Positions 16,054-24,923 of a stretch of DNA of 64,000 nucleotides are shown here, one piece after another (position 1 is the stretch's first letter; every line of letters begins with the position of its first letter). This DNA is from Streptomyces sp. MH60 (GTDB lineage: Bacteria; Actinomycetota; Actinomycetes; Streptomycetales; Streptomycetaceae). A model generated the notes under the pieces. The model was not told the origin of the DNA, ran no database searches, and was given only the letters and a program-made list of their open reading frames with translations. The translations under genes were made by a program, and so were the position numbers. The DNA lies in NCBI RefSeq assembly GCF_002939385.1, contig NZ_MULI01000002.1:248001-312000 (forward strand). Direction: 5' to 3'.

Positions 16054-17433
16054 TCATCCGGCGGGCAGGCCGACCACGAACCGTGCTCCGGGGGTGTGCC
16101 CGGGGTCGTAGGTCACTTCGCCGCCGGCGGAGCGTGCAAGGCGTCGAGCCAGCGGCAGCCCCAGGCCCGCTCCGCCGTGTCCGTCGCAGGGCTCCGCGCG
16201 TCGACCGGGCTCGAAGAGCTGTCCGGCGAACGATGGCGGTACGCCGGGTCCGTTGTCGATGACCTCGACGCCTAGGCCGGCGGGGTCGGAGCAGGCGCGG
16301 ACGGCGACGGTGGAGTGGGCGTAGCGGCAGGCGTTGGCGAGGAGCGGGCTGACGATGCGTTCGAGGAGGGCGGGCGGAACTCCCGCTACAAGCGGGGGGC
16401 CGTCGACGGTGACGGTCAAGTGGCCGGGCACGTCCAGGCTTTGGGTGAGACGGCGCAGGGTGGACAGCACCTCGACGGAGCCCGGAGCGGTGACTGTGCC
16501 GCCCCGGGCGTCATCCAGGAGAGTGTCGCAGATGGTACGCATGGACTCGGCGGCATCCGCGATGACCTTGTGGGCGGCCTGGGTCTGGTCGGCTGTGCGG
16601 GGGCGGGTCTGCCACCAGTCGAGTTCGGCGATGATCCGGCTCAGAGGTGTGCGCAGCTCGTGCGAGAGCTCGCCGGTGAGCTGCCGCTCGTGGCGCAGAA
16701 TGGTGCGGATGCGGTCCAGTATGGCGTCCAACGACGTGCCCAGGCGGGCGAGTTCTGCCGGGTGGCGCCGCTGTCCGAAGCGTTCTTCGGAGGCGACGGC
16801 GCTCCACTGGGTGGCCTGGTCGGTCATCGTGCGGACGGGGCGCAGCGCGCGGCCGACCGCCAGGCGGGTCAGGGCGTAGGTGCAGGCGAGCAGCACGGCG
16901 TCCAGGACGAACGATCCCAGGAGCAGTGTGTCGGCCGAACTCCGGTAAGGGGAGAGGTCGAGTGCCGTGACCACCGTGGCGTCGCTCCTGTCTCCGGGCA
17001 TCGGCTGCGAGCAGAGCCGGAAGGGGCCGTGAACGTCGGCGCTGACGCAGCGCTGCCCGCCGCGCCCGGCGAGTGCGTCGGCGACGCGGGTCACCGTGCC
17101 GGCGTTCGGCGGCTCTTCCAGCAGTCGCCGGTCGGCGTAGATCCAGACGTTCGCGTCGAGGAGTTCGTCGTGGGAGGTTTCCAGGACACGTACCGTCGTG
17201 CCACTGGTGTCGACGGTCGTTGCGACGGCGGCGGCGCGGGTGCGCAGTTCGTCGTCCGCCTGGTGCTGGAGGCGGTGCTGGGCCGCGGCGTTGAAGGCGA
17301 CGGTGAGGACGAGCATCAGCAGCGCGGCCGATATGAGGGCCACGAGGGAGAGCCGTCCGCGCAGGGTGCGGGGTGCCAGACGGTGGAGGAGGGCGGTCGT
17401 GGCGCACCGCGGTCGGAGGTAGGCACCGCTCAT
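16054..17433 (-). CDS. Sensor histidine kinase (OmpR-class partner)
   Basis: 459 residues, membrane-bound. Transmembrane segments lie at about 28-50 and 170-192, with a 120-residue extracytoplasmic sensor between them. HAMP-like linker follows to about 245. The H-box is GELSHELRTPLSRI with the phospho-accepting His258. The ATPase boxes follow: LLANACRYA (N), DNGPGVP (G1) and GGAGLGLPLARRLA (G2). The ATG overlaps the response-regulator stop (ATGA), so the pair is co-translated. It closes a leftward run of DedA, two PAP2 phosphatases and the regulator, suggesting it senses an envelope or lipid-carrier signal. Confidence 0.93.
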   Translation of the reverse strand: MSGAYLRPRCATTALLHRLAPRTLRGRLSLVALISAALLMLVLTVAFNAAAQHRLQHQADDELRTRAAAVATTVDTSGTTVRVLETSHDELLDANVWIYADRRLLEEPPNAGTVTRVADALAGRGGQRCVSADVHGPFRLCSQPMPGDRSDATVVTALDLSPYRSSADTLLLGSFVLDAVLLACTYALTRLAVGRALRPVRTMTDQATQWSAVASEERFGQRRHPAELARLGTSLDAILDRIRTILRHERQLTGELSHELRTPLSRIIAELDWWQTRPRTADQTQAAHKVIADAAESMRTICDTLLDDARGGTVTAPGSVEVLSTLRRLTQSLDVPGHLTVTVDGPPLVAGVPPALLERIVSPLLANACRYAHSTVAVRACSDPAGLGVEVIDNGPGVPPSFAGQLFEPGRRAEPCDGHGGAGLGLPLARRLARSAGGEVTYDPGHTPGARFVVGLPAG

Positions 17434-18092
17434 GACAGACGGTGGCCGATGCCGCGGGCCGTGCTGATCGTCCGGTCGCTGCCTGCTTCGCGCAGCTTGC
17501 GGCGCAACCGGGTCAGATACTGGTCGAGAGTGTTGTCGTGGACCTGTGCCCCTTCGGGCCAGGCCGCCCGGACCAGCTCGCGGCGGCGCACGACGGCGCC
17601 CGGAGCGGCCATGAGCGCGGCCAGGAGGCGGAACTCGGTCGGCGTCAGATCGACCCGGTTGCCGCGGACGCCGACCGTGTGCCGGACGGCGTCCATGACC
17701 AGGTCTCCCGTCGTGACGACCGGCGTCGGCGCGGCCCGTTTGAGGGCTGCGCGCAGGCGGGCCGCGAGTTCGGCGAGGTGGAACGGCTTGGGAAGGTAGT
17801 CGTCGCCGCCGGCCGAGAACCCGGACAGCCGGTCGGTGAGCCGGTGATGGGCGGTCAGGAAGATGACGGGGGAGAGGAACCCGTTCGCCCGCATGGCCTG
17901 GCAGACGTCCCGCCCGTCGGCGTCGGGCAGCCCGATGTCGAGTACGACGGCGCAGACGTCGGCGGTGGCCAACCGCAGCGCGGTGGCGCCGTCCGGCGCC
18001 GGGACGGTGTCGAAGCACTCGTCACGCAGCCCGCGCACCAGCACGTCACGCAGGGCGTGATCGTCCTCGACGACCAGGATCGTCTGCCGCAT
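17430..18092 (-). CDS. OmpR/PhoB-family response regulator
   Basis: 220 residues. Receiver domain 1-120 with the acidic pair at Glu9/Asp10-11, phospho-acceptor Asp52 (VVLDIGLPDADG), Thr80 and Lys102 (YLPKPF). A winged-helix effector domain fills 125-220 (VDLTPTEFRLLAALMAAPG, then QVHDNTLDQYLTRLRRKL). It is translationally coupled to the histidine kinase downstream and starts 66 bp after the PAP2 gene, so it may be read both from its own promoter and from the DedA-PAP2 operon. Confidence 0.95.
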   Translation of the reverse strand: MRQTILVVEDDHALRDVLVRGLRDECFDTVPAPDGATALRLATADVCAVVLDIGLPDADGRDVCQAMRANGFLSPVIFLTAHHRLTDRLSGFSAGGDDYLPKPFHLAELAARLRAALKRAAPTPVVTTGDLVMDAVRHTVGVRGNRVDLTPTEFRLLAALMAAPGAVVRRRELVRAAWPEGAQVHDNTLDQYLTRLRRKLREAGSDRTISTARGIGHRLS

Positions 18093-18158
18093 GGTCCTCC
18101 CTCGGTTCGCGTGCCGTGTCCCTCCGGCTTCCGGCTGTGTCCTACGGCCGTTGGTCCG

Positions 18159-18833
18159 TCATGCCGTGCCCGCGTCCGTCGTGTACAGCGTCCAACGCCC
18201 GGGCAGCCAGTGAGTCACGGCGCCCAGGCACACGCCCAGCCAGCCCAGGGCGAACAGCCAGCCGCCCACGACGTCGGTGAACCAGTGCACCCCGAGGTAG
18301 ACGCGGGTCAGCCCGACCAGCGCACCCCAACAGCCGATGACCAGAGCGAGCAGGGTCCTGCCACGCGGACCGCGCACGCAGACCGCGACGATCAGCAGCC
18401 CGGCGGCGAGGGCCGCCGTGGTGGTGTGACCGGACGGGAACGCCCATCCCGACGCGTGCGTGTCCCAGTCCGCCGGCAGTGGCCGTGGCCGGGCGACGAG
18501 GACCATCGTCCCGTACCGCAGGGCCTGGCCCGTCCCGAGACAGGCCAGACACAGCGCGACGGCGAGCGCGCGCTGCCGCCGCGTGCGTCCCGCGATGATT
18601 CCGGCGAGCGCGGCCAGCGAGTACGGGATGACACCCGTACCGGTGGCGGTCAGCCCGCGGGCGCATGCCACCACGACGTCCGGACGATGGTCGACGGACC
18701 ACGTGAGAAGGCTCTGGTCCGCGAACAGCGGTCTGCCGTCGTGGCCCACGACGACCATGGTCAGCAGGCCGAACGCCGTCCATGCGCCGAGGCCGCAGCC
18801 GCCGGCCAGTGCGGCGGCGTTGCCGCGCTTCAC
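18159..18833 (-). CDS. PAP2-family membrane phosphatase, lacking the first-motif lysine
   Basis: 224 residues, about six membrane helices. The second and third PAP2 motifs are present (FPSGHTT, then TRVYLGVHWFTD). The first motif, normally K-x6-RP, reads GTMVLVARP, with Gly in the lysine position. PAP2 enzymes dephosphorylate undecaprenyl pyrophosphate or phosphatidic acid at the outer membrane face; the missing lysine may weaken phosphate binding. Its GTG overlaps the stop of the other PAP2 gene (GTGA). The pair may act on different lipids, or one may be a subunit with reduced activity. Confidence 0.88.
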   Translation of the reverse strand: MKRGNAAALAGGCGLGAWTAFGLLTMVVVGHDGRPLFADQSLLTWSVDHRPDVVVACARGLTATGTGVIPYSLAALAGIIAGRTRRQRALAVALCLACLGTGQALRYGTMVLVARPRPLPADWDTHASGWAFPSGHTTTAALAAGLLIVAVCVRGPRGRTLLALVIGCWGALVGLTRVYLGVHWFTDVVGGWLFALGWLGVCLGAVTHWLPGRWTLYTTDAGTA

Positions 18834-19438
18834 GACGCCACCACCAGCAGCGGACGCAGAGGGGTGGCCGTGAGCCGCCCGGCCAGGGGCTCGGCCCATC
18901 TGCGCAGTGCGGATACGGCGAGCAGCACGGTGAGCGTGCCCACCACGGCTCCCGCGACCACGTCGTGGGGGTAGTGCACACCCACCCAGACGCGTGAAGC
19001 CGCCATCGCACCGGCCGCCACCGCGGCGACGCTGCCGAGCCGGCGGGAGACGAACAGCAGGGCGACGGCCGCGGCGGCGGCGATGGTCGCGTGGTTGCTG
19101 GGAAACGACCAGTCGCCGGGTGCCGGACACGCCTCCAGGGTGGTCACCCGCAGGTTCTGGCAGGGCCGGTCCTCACGCACCAGCAGCTTCAGCGCCGCAT
19201 CGACTCCGTAGGCCGCAACCACGACGAACGGCGCCGCGAGCGCTGTCACCGATGCGGTGGCGCTCACCCGCCGGGCGCGCCACCAGCCGATGGTCATGAG
19301 CACCGCGAACAGGGCGAGCCCGTACGTCGACCACGCCGCCACGGTGTCGTTCAGCCAGGCGGGGGAGCGGCGGGCGAGATGCACCACGGCGGTGTAGGCC
19401 GAGCCGTCGATGGACGACCCGTCGAAGGCGGGGGTCAT
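18830..19438 (-). CDS. PAP2-family membrane phosphatase (undecaprenyl-diphosphatase-like)
   Basis: 202 residues with about five membrane helices and all three PAP2 motifs: KLLVREDRP (K-x6-RP), FPSNHAT and SRVWVGVHYPHD. It probably recycles the cell-wall lipid carrier by removing a phosphate outside the membrane. The ATG overlaps the DedA stop (ATGA) and its own stop overlaps the next PAP2 start (GTGA), so the three genes are made together. A longer frame upstream only reads through the DedA gene in another frame and was rejected as a start. Confidence 0.9.
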   Translation of the reverse strand: MTPAFDGSSIDGSAYTAVVHLARRSPAWLNDTVAAWSTYGLALFAVLMTIGWWRARRVSATASVTALAAPFVVVAAYGVDAALKLLVREDRPCQNLRVTTLEACPAPGDWSFPSNHATIAAAAAVALLFVSRRLGSVAAVAAGAMAASRVWVGVHYPHDVVAGAVVGTLTVLLAVSALRRWAEPLAGRLTATPLRPLLVVAS

Positions 19439-20103
19439 CCTCGCGCCTTCTTGGCCTTCGCCGACCGGTGCGAGCGGTAGACCTCGGAGGCGAGCGGAAT
19501 CAGGGACAGGGCCACGATCACCGCGACCGTCGGCAACAGGTACCGGTCCACGTTCGGGACGGAGGAGCCCAGCGCATAGCCCGCCAGCGTGAGACCCAGG
19601 CTCCACACCAGCCCGCCGGTGACCTGCCAGAGGGTGAAGGTCCGTACCGGCACCCGCAGGGCGCCCGCCATCGGGTTCAGGACCGTGCGTACCACCGGAA
19701 CGAAGCGGGCCAGCACGATCGCCTTTGCCTGCCCGTAGCGTTCCAGGAGATCCTCGGCGCGTTTGGCTCCGTCGTGCAGGCGGGGCGAGCGGCTGTGGGC
19801 GAGCAGGGCGCCCCCTGCTCTTCGGCCCAGGAGGTATCCGCACTGCGAGCCCGCCAGCGCCCCCGCCGCCGCGGCGACCAGGAGGGGGCCGAGGGACAGC
19901 TTCAGGCCGTGGTCGCCGGTGCCGGTGCACAGCAGGCCGGCCGTGAACAGCAGCGAGTCACCCGGCAGGAAGAAGCCGATCAGCAGTCCGGTCTCGGCGA
20001 ACAGCACCATACCCACGCCCAGCACGCCGAAAGCGGACAGCAGCGAGCGTGCGTCCAGCACATTGACGGCGAGCTGCGACGATAGGTGCATGGCTGTGGT
20101 CAT
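19435..20103 (-). CDS. DedA-family membrane protein (SNARE-associated/VTT domain)
   Basis: 222 residues. The family hallmarks are FAETGLLIGFFLPGDSLL in the first re-entrant region and ARFVPVVRTVLNPMAG, the (F/Y)-x-x-x-R-x-x-P-x-x-R segment. DedA proteins translocate undecaprenyl phosphate or other phospholipids across the membrane. The ATG at 20103 has AAGGGG upstream; an in-frame ATG at 20121 is the alternative. It is the first gene of the leftward operon, and its promoter region, shared with blaI, carries two BlaI-type operators. Confidence 0.9.
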   Translation of the reverse strand: MTTAMHLSSQLAVNVLDARSLLSAFGVLGVGMVLFAETGLLIGFFLPGDSLLFTAGLLCTGTGDHGLKLSLGPLLVAAAAGALAGSQCGYLLGRRAGGALLAHSRSPRLHDGAKRAEDLLERYGQAKAIVLARFVPVVRTVLNPMAGALRVPVRTFTLWQVTGGLVWSLGLTLAGYALGSSVPNVDRYLLPTVAVIVALSLIPLASEVYRSHRSAKAKKARG

Positions 20104-20170
20104 CGTCGAGGGCCCCTTCATCGTTCGTCTGCACCGTCGGATGGGCCCAACGGAGGCAACCGGCACGTGA

Positions 20171-20205
20171 CTACAATCCTGTAGACGGTCTACTGCACTG
20201 TAGAC
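20171..20205. promoter_or_regulatory. Tandem BlaI/MecI-type operators in the DedA-blaI divergent promoter
   Basis: Two dyads carry the TACA/TGTA signature of BlaI/MecI-family repressors: CTACAATCCTGTAG at 20171-20184 and GTCTACTGCACTGTAGAC at 20188-20205. They lie 25 bp before the BlaI start codon and about 70 bp from the DedA start, so one repressor could control both directions. Confidence 0.75.
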
Positions 20206-20229
20206 GATGGCGGAGTGAGGAACGTTCCC

Positions 20230-20601
20230 ATGACCGACGCGAAGGACGAGAGGCGGCCGGCCGGTGAGCTCGAAGCCGCCGTCATGGCCGCACTGTGGGC
20301 CGCCGGGGTCCCGCTCACGGCCGGGCGGCTGCAGAACGAACTCGGCTTCGGCCTGGCCCGCACGACGGTGGCGACGATACTGACCCGTCTGCACGAGAAG
20401 GGCGTCGTCAGCCGCGAGCGGCAGGGGCGCGGCTTCGCCTACTTCCCCGTGCAGGACGCTCCCGGCCTGACCGCCCGGCGGATGCACACCGAACTCGACC
20501 GGGACGACGACCGGGAGACGGTCCTGGCCCGCTTCGTCGCCCAGCTCAACCCGGGCGACGAGCGGGTCCTGCGTCAGCTCCTGGACGGTGACGAGCGATG
20601 A
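20230..20601 (+). CDS. BlaI/MecI/CopY-family transcriptional repressor
   Basis: 123 residues. The winged helix reads LEAAVMAALWAAGVPLTAGR, then FGLARTTVATILTRLHEKGV (recognition helix) and a wing QGRGFAYFPVQ; the C-terminal helix is the dimerisation/cleavage region. In known systems this repressor is cleaved when a partner M56 metalloprotease senses an envelope stress such as a beta-lactam. It is followed by such an M56 gene with an ATGA overlap. ATG 20230 is preferred (GAGG upstream); GTG 20215 would add five residues. Confidence 0.93.
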   Translation: MTDAKDERRPAGELEAAVMAALWAAGVPLTAGRLQNELGFGLARTTVATILTRLHEKGVVSRERQGRGFAYFPVQDAPGLTARRMHTELDRDDDRETVLARFVAQLNPGDERVLRQLLDGDER

Positions 20602-21527
20602 CCGCTGTGCTGTTCGTACCGCTGATCCTTACCTTCCTCGCGCCGGCGCTGGCCCGGCGGACCCTCGACCGTCTCTCGCCCGCCACCGCGCTGTGGGTCC
20701 TGACCGCCTCGGCCCTGGCGCTGGCGGGAGCCTGCGTCGCCGCCCTCGGAGCACTGGTCCTGACCGGACTGCTCAAGCTTCCCGCCTTCGCCGCCCTCGG
20801 CGAACTCGTCCACCCCCTGCGCACGGCCTCCGACTACGTCGTCGTTCCCGCGGCGACGGCCGCCACCGGAGTACTCGCCCTCGGTGGCCTTACCCTCACG
20901 CGCTCGGCCTTCCGGCAGGCTCGCGCCTTCCGCACCGCCCGGAGGCAGGCCGACCGCCGCCCGGCCGCGGGTGACCTGTGCGTCGTCGACTCGCCCCAAG
21001 CGGACGCCTACGCCCTGCCCGGACGGCCGCACCGCGTCGTCGCCACCACCGCGATGCTGCGCAGTCTGAGTCCGGCCGAGCGCGAGGCGCTCTTCGCCCA
21101 TGAGCGTGCCCACAACAGGGCCGGCCACCACTACTTTCTCGCCGCCGCCGAACTCGCCGCCCACTGCCACCCGGCCCTGCGTCGAGCGCGCGCCGTCATC
21201 CGGCTCGCGGCCGAGCGGGCCGCCGACGAGGCCGCCGCCACCGCCGTCGGGGACCGGCGTCTGATCGCCACCGCCGTCGCCCGCGCCGCCCTTGCCGCTC
21301 ACGCGTCCCCCTCCACCCGCCCGGACTTCGCCCCCGCGGCGACGACCGGCCCGGTTCCGCAACGGGTCGCCGCCCTCCTCGGCCCCGCCGGGGGACGCCC
21401 GAGAACCCCGCGCACCGCCGCGTTCCTGCTCGTGGTCTGCACGCTCCTGTCCGTCGCCGCCGGAACGGTCGGCGTCGTCGACTTCCATCACGAGGTCGAG
21501 ATCGCCCAGGGCGAGGACAGCCCCTGA
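20598..21527 (+). CDS. M56-family membrane metallopeptidase (BlaR1-like, no sensor domain)
   Basis: 309 residues with three or four membrane helices (about 1-20, 32-60, 78-102 and 276-296). The zinc motif is HERAH (168-172), and AERAADEAA (about 209-217) supplies the third ligand Glu or Asp as in M56 proteases. It ends soon after the last helix and has no C-terminal penicillin-binding domain, unlike BlaR1. Signal sensing must therefore use the membrane helices or another protein. It is coupled to blaI (ATGA) and is expected to cleave it. Confidence 0.9.
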   Translation: MTAVLFVPLILTFLAPALARRTLDRLSPATALWVLTASALALAGACVAALGALVLTGLLKLPAFAALGELVHPLRTASDYVVVPAATAATGVLALGGLTLTRSAFRQARAFRTARRQADRRPAAGDLCVVDSPQADAYALPGRPHRVVATTAMLRSLSPAEREALFAHERAHNRAGHHYFLAAAELAAHCHPALRRARAVIRLAAERAADEAAATAVGDRRLIATAVARAALAAHASPSTRPDFAPAATTGPVPQRVAALLGPAGGRPRTPRTAAFLLVVCTLLSVAAGTVGVVDFHHEVEIAQGEDSP

Positions 21528-21534
21528 CCAACGC

Positions 21535-21800
21535 GGTCCCGGGCGGCGCGGTCGCCGAGATCCTCGCTGTGCTGTTGGACAGCCCGCGTTGACGGGCGCG
21601 GCGCCGTCCGCCTCACGGTGCGGGACCTTGGGGGGCGCCCTCGACCGCGGGTCCAGCGGTGGCGGCCTGGGCGAGGGGATCGGCCCCGCCCTCGTCCGCG
21701 ACCTGGCCGTCTCTCCGGCAGGCAGGCTCTTTCTGGCGGCCGTCCGTCCGACCACGTTCACCATGCTGGTGCCGGGTCCCACGGGACGAGACCGGAGACG
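21535..21800 (+). pseudogene. Remnant of a histidine-kinase ATPase domain
   Basis: In the 318-bp gap after the M56 gene, pieces in different frames spell an HATPase domain: VAEILAVLLDS (N-box start), GAVRLTVRDLGG, then GSSGGGLGEGIGPALVRDLA and PTTFTMLVPG (G2-box and end). The order is right, but parts are missing and frames change, so this is a decayed sensor-kinase 3' end. Identification is tentative. Confidence 0.45.
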
Positions 21801-21844
21801 GCAGCGGCCGAGACGCCGGTACGGCCGGTCGGCGTGAGTGACCG

Positions 21845-22993
21845 CTACGGCACCGTGGGGGAGGCGGGCCGAAGTCGGGTGACGACCCGGCTGGCGGCCG
21901 TCTTCTGCAGTAACCCGTAGGCGAGGACCGGCAGCAGCAGATGGGGCTTGTCGGGCAGCGAGGTCGTGATCAATACGGCGCTCGCGCTGCTGTTGCTCAT
22001 GCCGCAGGCCAGGGTCAGCGACGAGGCCGCGGAGGCATCCAGCCGCAGGACCCAGGCGGCCGTCCGGCCGAGCGCGAAGGACAGCAGGCACACGAGGGCG
22101 GCCACGGCGAGTGCGGCGGCGAACAGCAGCGGGCGCGGTCGGGCGAGGAAGGAGCCGAGGGCGCCGCTGGCGTTGACGTAGGTCAGCAGCAGTGAGCCGG
22201 CCATCGCCAACGGCATCACGGCCCTCAGGAGGCCGTCGCGTCGCGCCGGCGGCAGCACGAACGGGCACAGCAGACCCGCGGCGCAGGGCAGGACGACGGT
22301 GGCGAGGGTGAATCCGCTGTCGACGGAGCGACCCGTGTCGGTGAGCGTGTGGGCGTAGCCGCCGCTGAGCAGCGGTGCCAGCGCTGTCAGCAGAAGCGGT
22401 GTGGTGAGAGGGCTGAGCAGGGTGGAGGCGAGGACGAGTCCCACCATGGTCGGCTGGTCGCCGTCACCCTTGGTGGTCCATACGGTGGCGCCAGCAGCCA
22501 CGGGCATGGCCACGACGAGGATCATCGCGGTGAGCAGTCCGCTGCCGCCGTCAGTGTCGGAGGTGCGACGCAGGAGCAACGCGACGAACGGCATGATCAG
22601 CAGCGGAAGAGCCAGATGCAGTGTGAGCCCGGCCAGCAGTGCCTTGGGATACCGCAGCACGCGCCCCAGCCCGCGCAAGGGCACCTGGAGCCCGGCTGAG
22701 AACAGCACCAGGGACAGCAGGAACGAGGCGGTGCGCAGCGTCAGGTGGGCCGGACCGGCCGGCAGCACCGTGTGCGGGCGGCGCAGCCACAGACCGGGTC
22801 CTGGCAAAAGCAGAGCGGCGGCGTAGGAGAGGAGGACGGCGCGGCCGAGCCGACGGCGCAGCCAGTTCGTCGCGCGGTCGAGGGGGATTGGCGGACGGGC
22901 GGAGGATTCACGGCGGCCTTCTTCCGTCACAGGGGCTGGGGCTGAGGCGGGAAAGGAGGCCGCTATGCGCGGGCGGAACAGGTGGAGGTACAT
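21845..22993 (-). CDS. BASS-family (bile acid:sodium symporter) transporter
   Basis: 382 residues, with a basic N-terminal tail of about 45 residues, then nine or ten membrane helices. Features of the BASS fold: SAGLQVPLRGLGRVLRYPKA, the helix-break segment MPVAAGATVWTTKGDGD (sodium-site crossover), and the second crossover LACGMSNSSASAVLITTS. Substrates of bacterial members range from bile acids and pantoate to other organic acids, so the cargo is open. It stands alone between decayed genes. Short and leftward-facing, it has no visible regulator. Confidence 0.85.
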   Translation of the reverse strand: MYLHLFRPRIAASFPASAPAPVTEEGRRESSARPPIPLDRATNWLRRRLGRAVLLSYAAALLLPGPGLWLRRPHTVLPAGPAHLTLRTASFLLSLVLFSAGLQVPLRGLGRVLRYPKALLAGLTLHLALPLLIMPFVALLLRRTSDTDGGSGLLTAMILVVAMPVAAGATVWTTKGDGDQPTMVGLVLASTLLSPLTTPLLLTALAPLLSGGYAHTLTDTGRSVDSGFTLATVVLPCAAGLLCPFVLPPARRDGLLRAVMPLAMAGSLLLTYVNASGALGSFLARPRPLLFAAALAVAALVCLLSFALGRTAAWVLRLDASAASSLTLACGMSNSSASAVLITTSLPDKPHLLLPVLAYGLLQKTAASRVVTRLRPASPTVP

Positions 22994-23085
22994 GAGGTCA
23001 TCGTGCTGGGACGGCAGACGTTGCGGTGGCGATCGCCGCGCGCAGTCAGGCTGCGTTCAGGTAACCGCTGGCAGCGCCGTGCCTC

Positions 23086-23929
23086 ATGACCCCTGAACTG
23101 TCCGAAACACTGAAAGCCGCACGGGACATCGGCGGTCCCTCCCGGCACGCACATCGCCCCAGCCTGAACAAGGTCCCGAAGTCACCGCCTACTTCTGGAT
23201 CATCAAGGTCCTGTGCACGACGGTTGGTGAGACCGCGGCCGATCTGCTCAACGAGAAGGCGGGCCTGGGTCTGACCGGCGTGTCGGTGCTCATGAGTGCA
23301 TTGCTCGCGATCGTCCTGGTCCTGCAGTTCCGCACCACCGCCTACCGCGCGGGCGTGTACTGGCTCGCCATTGCCCTGATCAGCGTCGTCGGCACGCTGA
23401 TCAGCGACAACCTGACCGACAACATGGGCGCGCCACTGGAGACGAGCACCACGGTGTTCGCAATCCTCCTCGCGGTCGTGTTCGTCGTCTGGTACCGGCG
23501 GGAGCGGACCCTGTCCGTTCACAGCATCGACACCACCAGCCGTGAGTCGTTCTACCGGCTGGCATGGCCGTGCTGTTCACGTTCGCCCTCGGCACCGCTG
23601 CCGGCGACCTGGTCTCCGAGCGCATGGACCTCGGCTACTGGTTGTCCGCCGTCCTGTTCGCCCTGGCCATCGCAGCCATGGCGGTCGCCCATGTCGCCCT
23701 CGGTCTGGACGCGGTGTGGAGCTTTTGGATCGCCTACATCCTGACCCGCCCACTGGGCGCCTCGATTGGCGACTACCTCTCGCAGCCGACCGGCCACTGC
23801 GGTCTCGGCTTCGGCACCGTCGTCACGAGCGGCCTCTTCCTGGCGGTCATCCTCGGCCTGGTGGTGTACCTGTCGGTGACCCGCAAGGATGTCGCGGATA
23901 CCGGTCGCGTCGCGCGGCAGGCGGCCTGA
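23086..23929 (+). pseudogene. COG4705-type membrane protein, two frameshifts
   Basis: The product would be a membrane protein of about 275 residues with seven or eight helices. The text EVTAYFWIIKVLCTTVGETA (one frame), then VGTLISDNLTDNMGAPLETS, and AVLFTFALGTAAGDLVSERM plus WIAYILTRPLGASIGDYLSQ (another frame), is characteristic of this uncharacterised family. A base is missing at about 23183 and another shift occurs near 23565, so three frames are needed. No other decay is visible, so the breaks are recent or are sequencing errors. Confidence 0.75.
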
Positions 23930-24121
23930 ACGCTGTCGCCTTCAAGGGGACCGGCGCCCTTCGGCGCCCTCACCTAACGGGAGCGCCGCAGCCCTACTAC
24001 CTCGCCTACGCACTGTTGGTATCGAGATCACCGAGCTGGTACGAAGCCGCAGCTCAGGACACGAACCGCTACTGAAGTACCAACTCCCGCGCGCTGTCGC
24101 GCGCGAACTCGCCGTAGCTCC

Positions 24122-24295
24122 ATGAGGTCTCGTGATGCGGCCAAACGGTGTCTTAACGAGGCTGCCGCTATTGAGAAGTTCCACTCGGCCGTCCGGAACG
24201 TGGTGGCACCGTCCGACATCGACTACAAGATCTGTTATGTGGATGACGGCAGTACTGACCGTACACCGGACATGATTAGGCAACTTGCCGCATCA
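24122..24295 (+). pseudogene. Glycosyltransferase family 2 fragment
   Basis: Only the first catalytic region remains: NEAAAIEKFHSAV, then YKICYVDDGSTDRTPDMIRQ, the GT-A nucleotide-sugar site with the Asp-Asp of the DDGSTD motif. The upstream strand-forming residues and all of the acceptor domain are gone. Flanking sequence 23930-24121 shows no coding pattern. Confidence 0.7.
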
Positions 24296-24841
24296 CCATC
24301 GACACCCGCGCCCGCATGGGCCATGTCGCACCGATCGGTCCGACGGATGAGGACCGCATCCGGCGTCTGACTGCCGCCCTGTCCTCGCAGTGCGGCCCGC
24401 CTCTGCGAGGCTCAAGAGGCCGACGCTAGCGACCAGCGACTCCAGGGGATCGCTGCCGAAGGGCTCAAGGAGGTGAACTTCCGGGACGGCGGCCGCTGTG
24501 GGGGCTCTCGGGAGGAGGACGGGTTCACGGACACCGAGGATCCGAAGTTCGGCCTACGGCGGCAGCGACCTGAATAGTCCGAGAGACCCGAATGCGACTG
24601 CATGCTCGACTCGGCAAGCCGGTGCTCGACCGGGATTTCTGAGTGCTTGAGGAAGCTCTCCGTATCTTGGTCGAATTTTCGCCACGGAAATGTCAAAGGC
24701 TGCCCAAGGATGTTCGATGAGGGTCAAGGCGTCGGCATCTCGACACACCTCCGCACGCTTGTGATCGGCAGGTATCTCTGTGAGTGCCCACTCGGTCACC
24801 AGTCGTCACCGAGCCTTTGGCGGTCCTGGCGAGCGTAAGCT
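24296..24841. other. Non-coding stretch, nothing recognised
   Basis: About 550 bp without a convincing gene. Frames are short, codon usage is unlike the neighbours, and GC content looks lower toward 24600-24700. It is probably decayed DNA between the glycosyltransferase scrap and the urease region. Confidence 0.5.
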
Positions 24842-24856
24842 TCAACAAGTTGTTGA
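24842..24856. promoter_or_regulatory. Palindrome TCAACAAGTTGTTGA upstream of the urea transporter
   Basis: A 15-base palindrome with 7-base arms and a single central base, 67 bp before the transporter start. It contains AACAAGTTGTT, which also occurs before the VOC gene at 12928. Candidate operator or binding site for an unidentified regulator of the urease operon. Confidence 0.4.
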
Positions 24857-24923
24857 CCAATCGCCAATTCCCCCGAAGTCATGGGGTGTTGGCGGATTTG
24901 ACGTGTCGCCACCAGGGAGAGGC

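Noticed and set aside
20598..21527. Full BlaR1 beta-lactam sensor
   Set aside because: It lacks the C-terminal penicillin-binding domain, so only M56 peptidase similarity is claimed.
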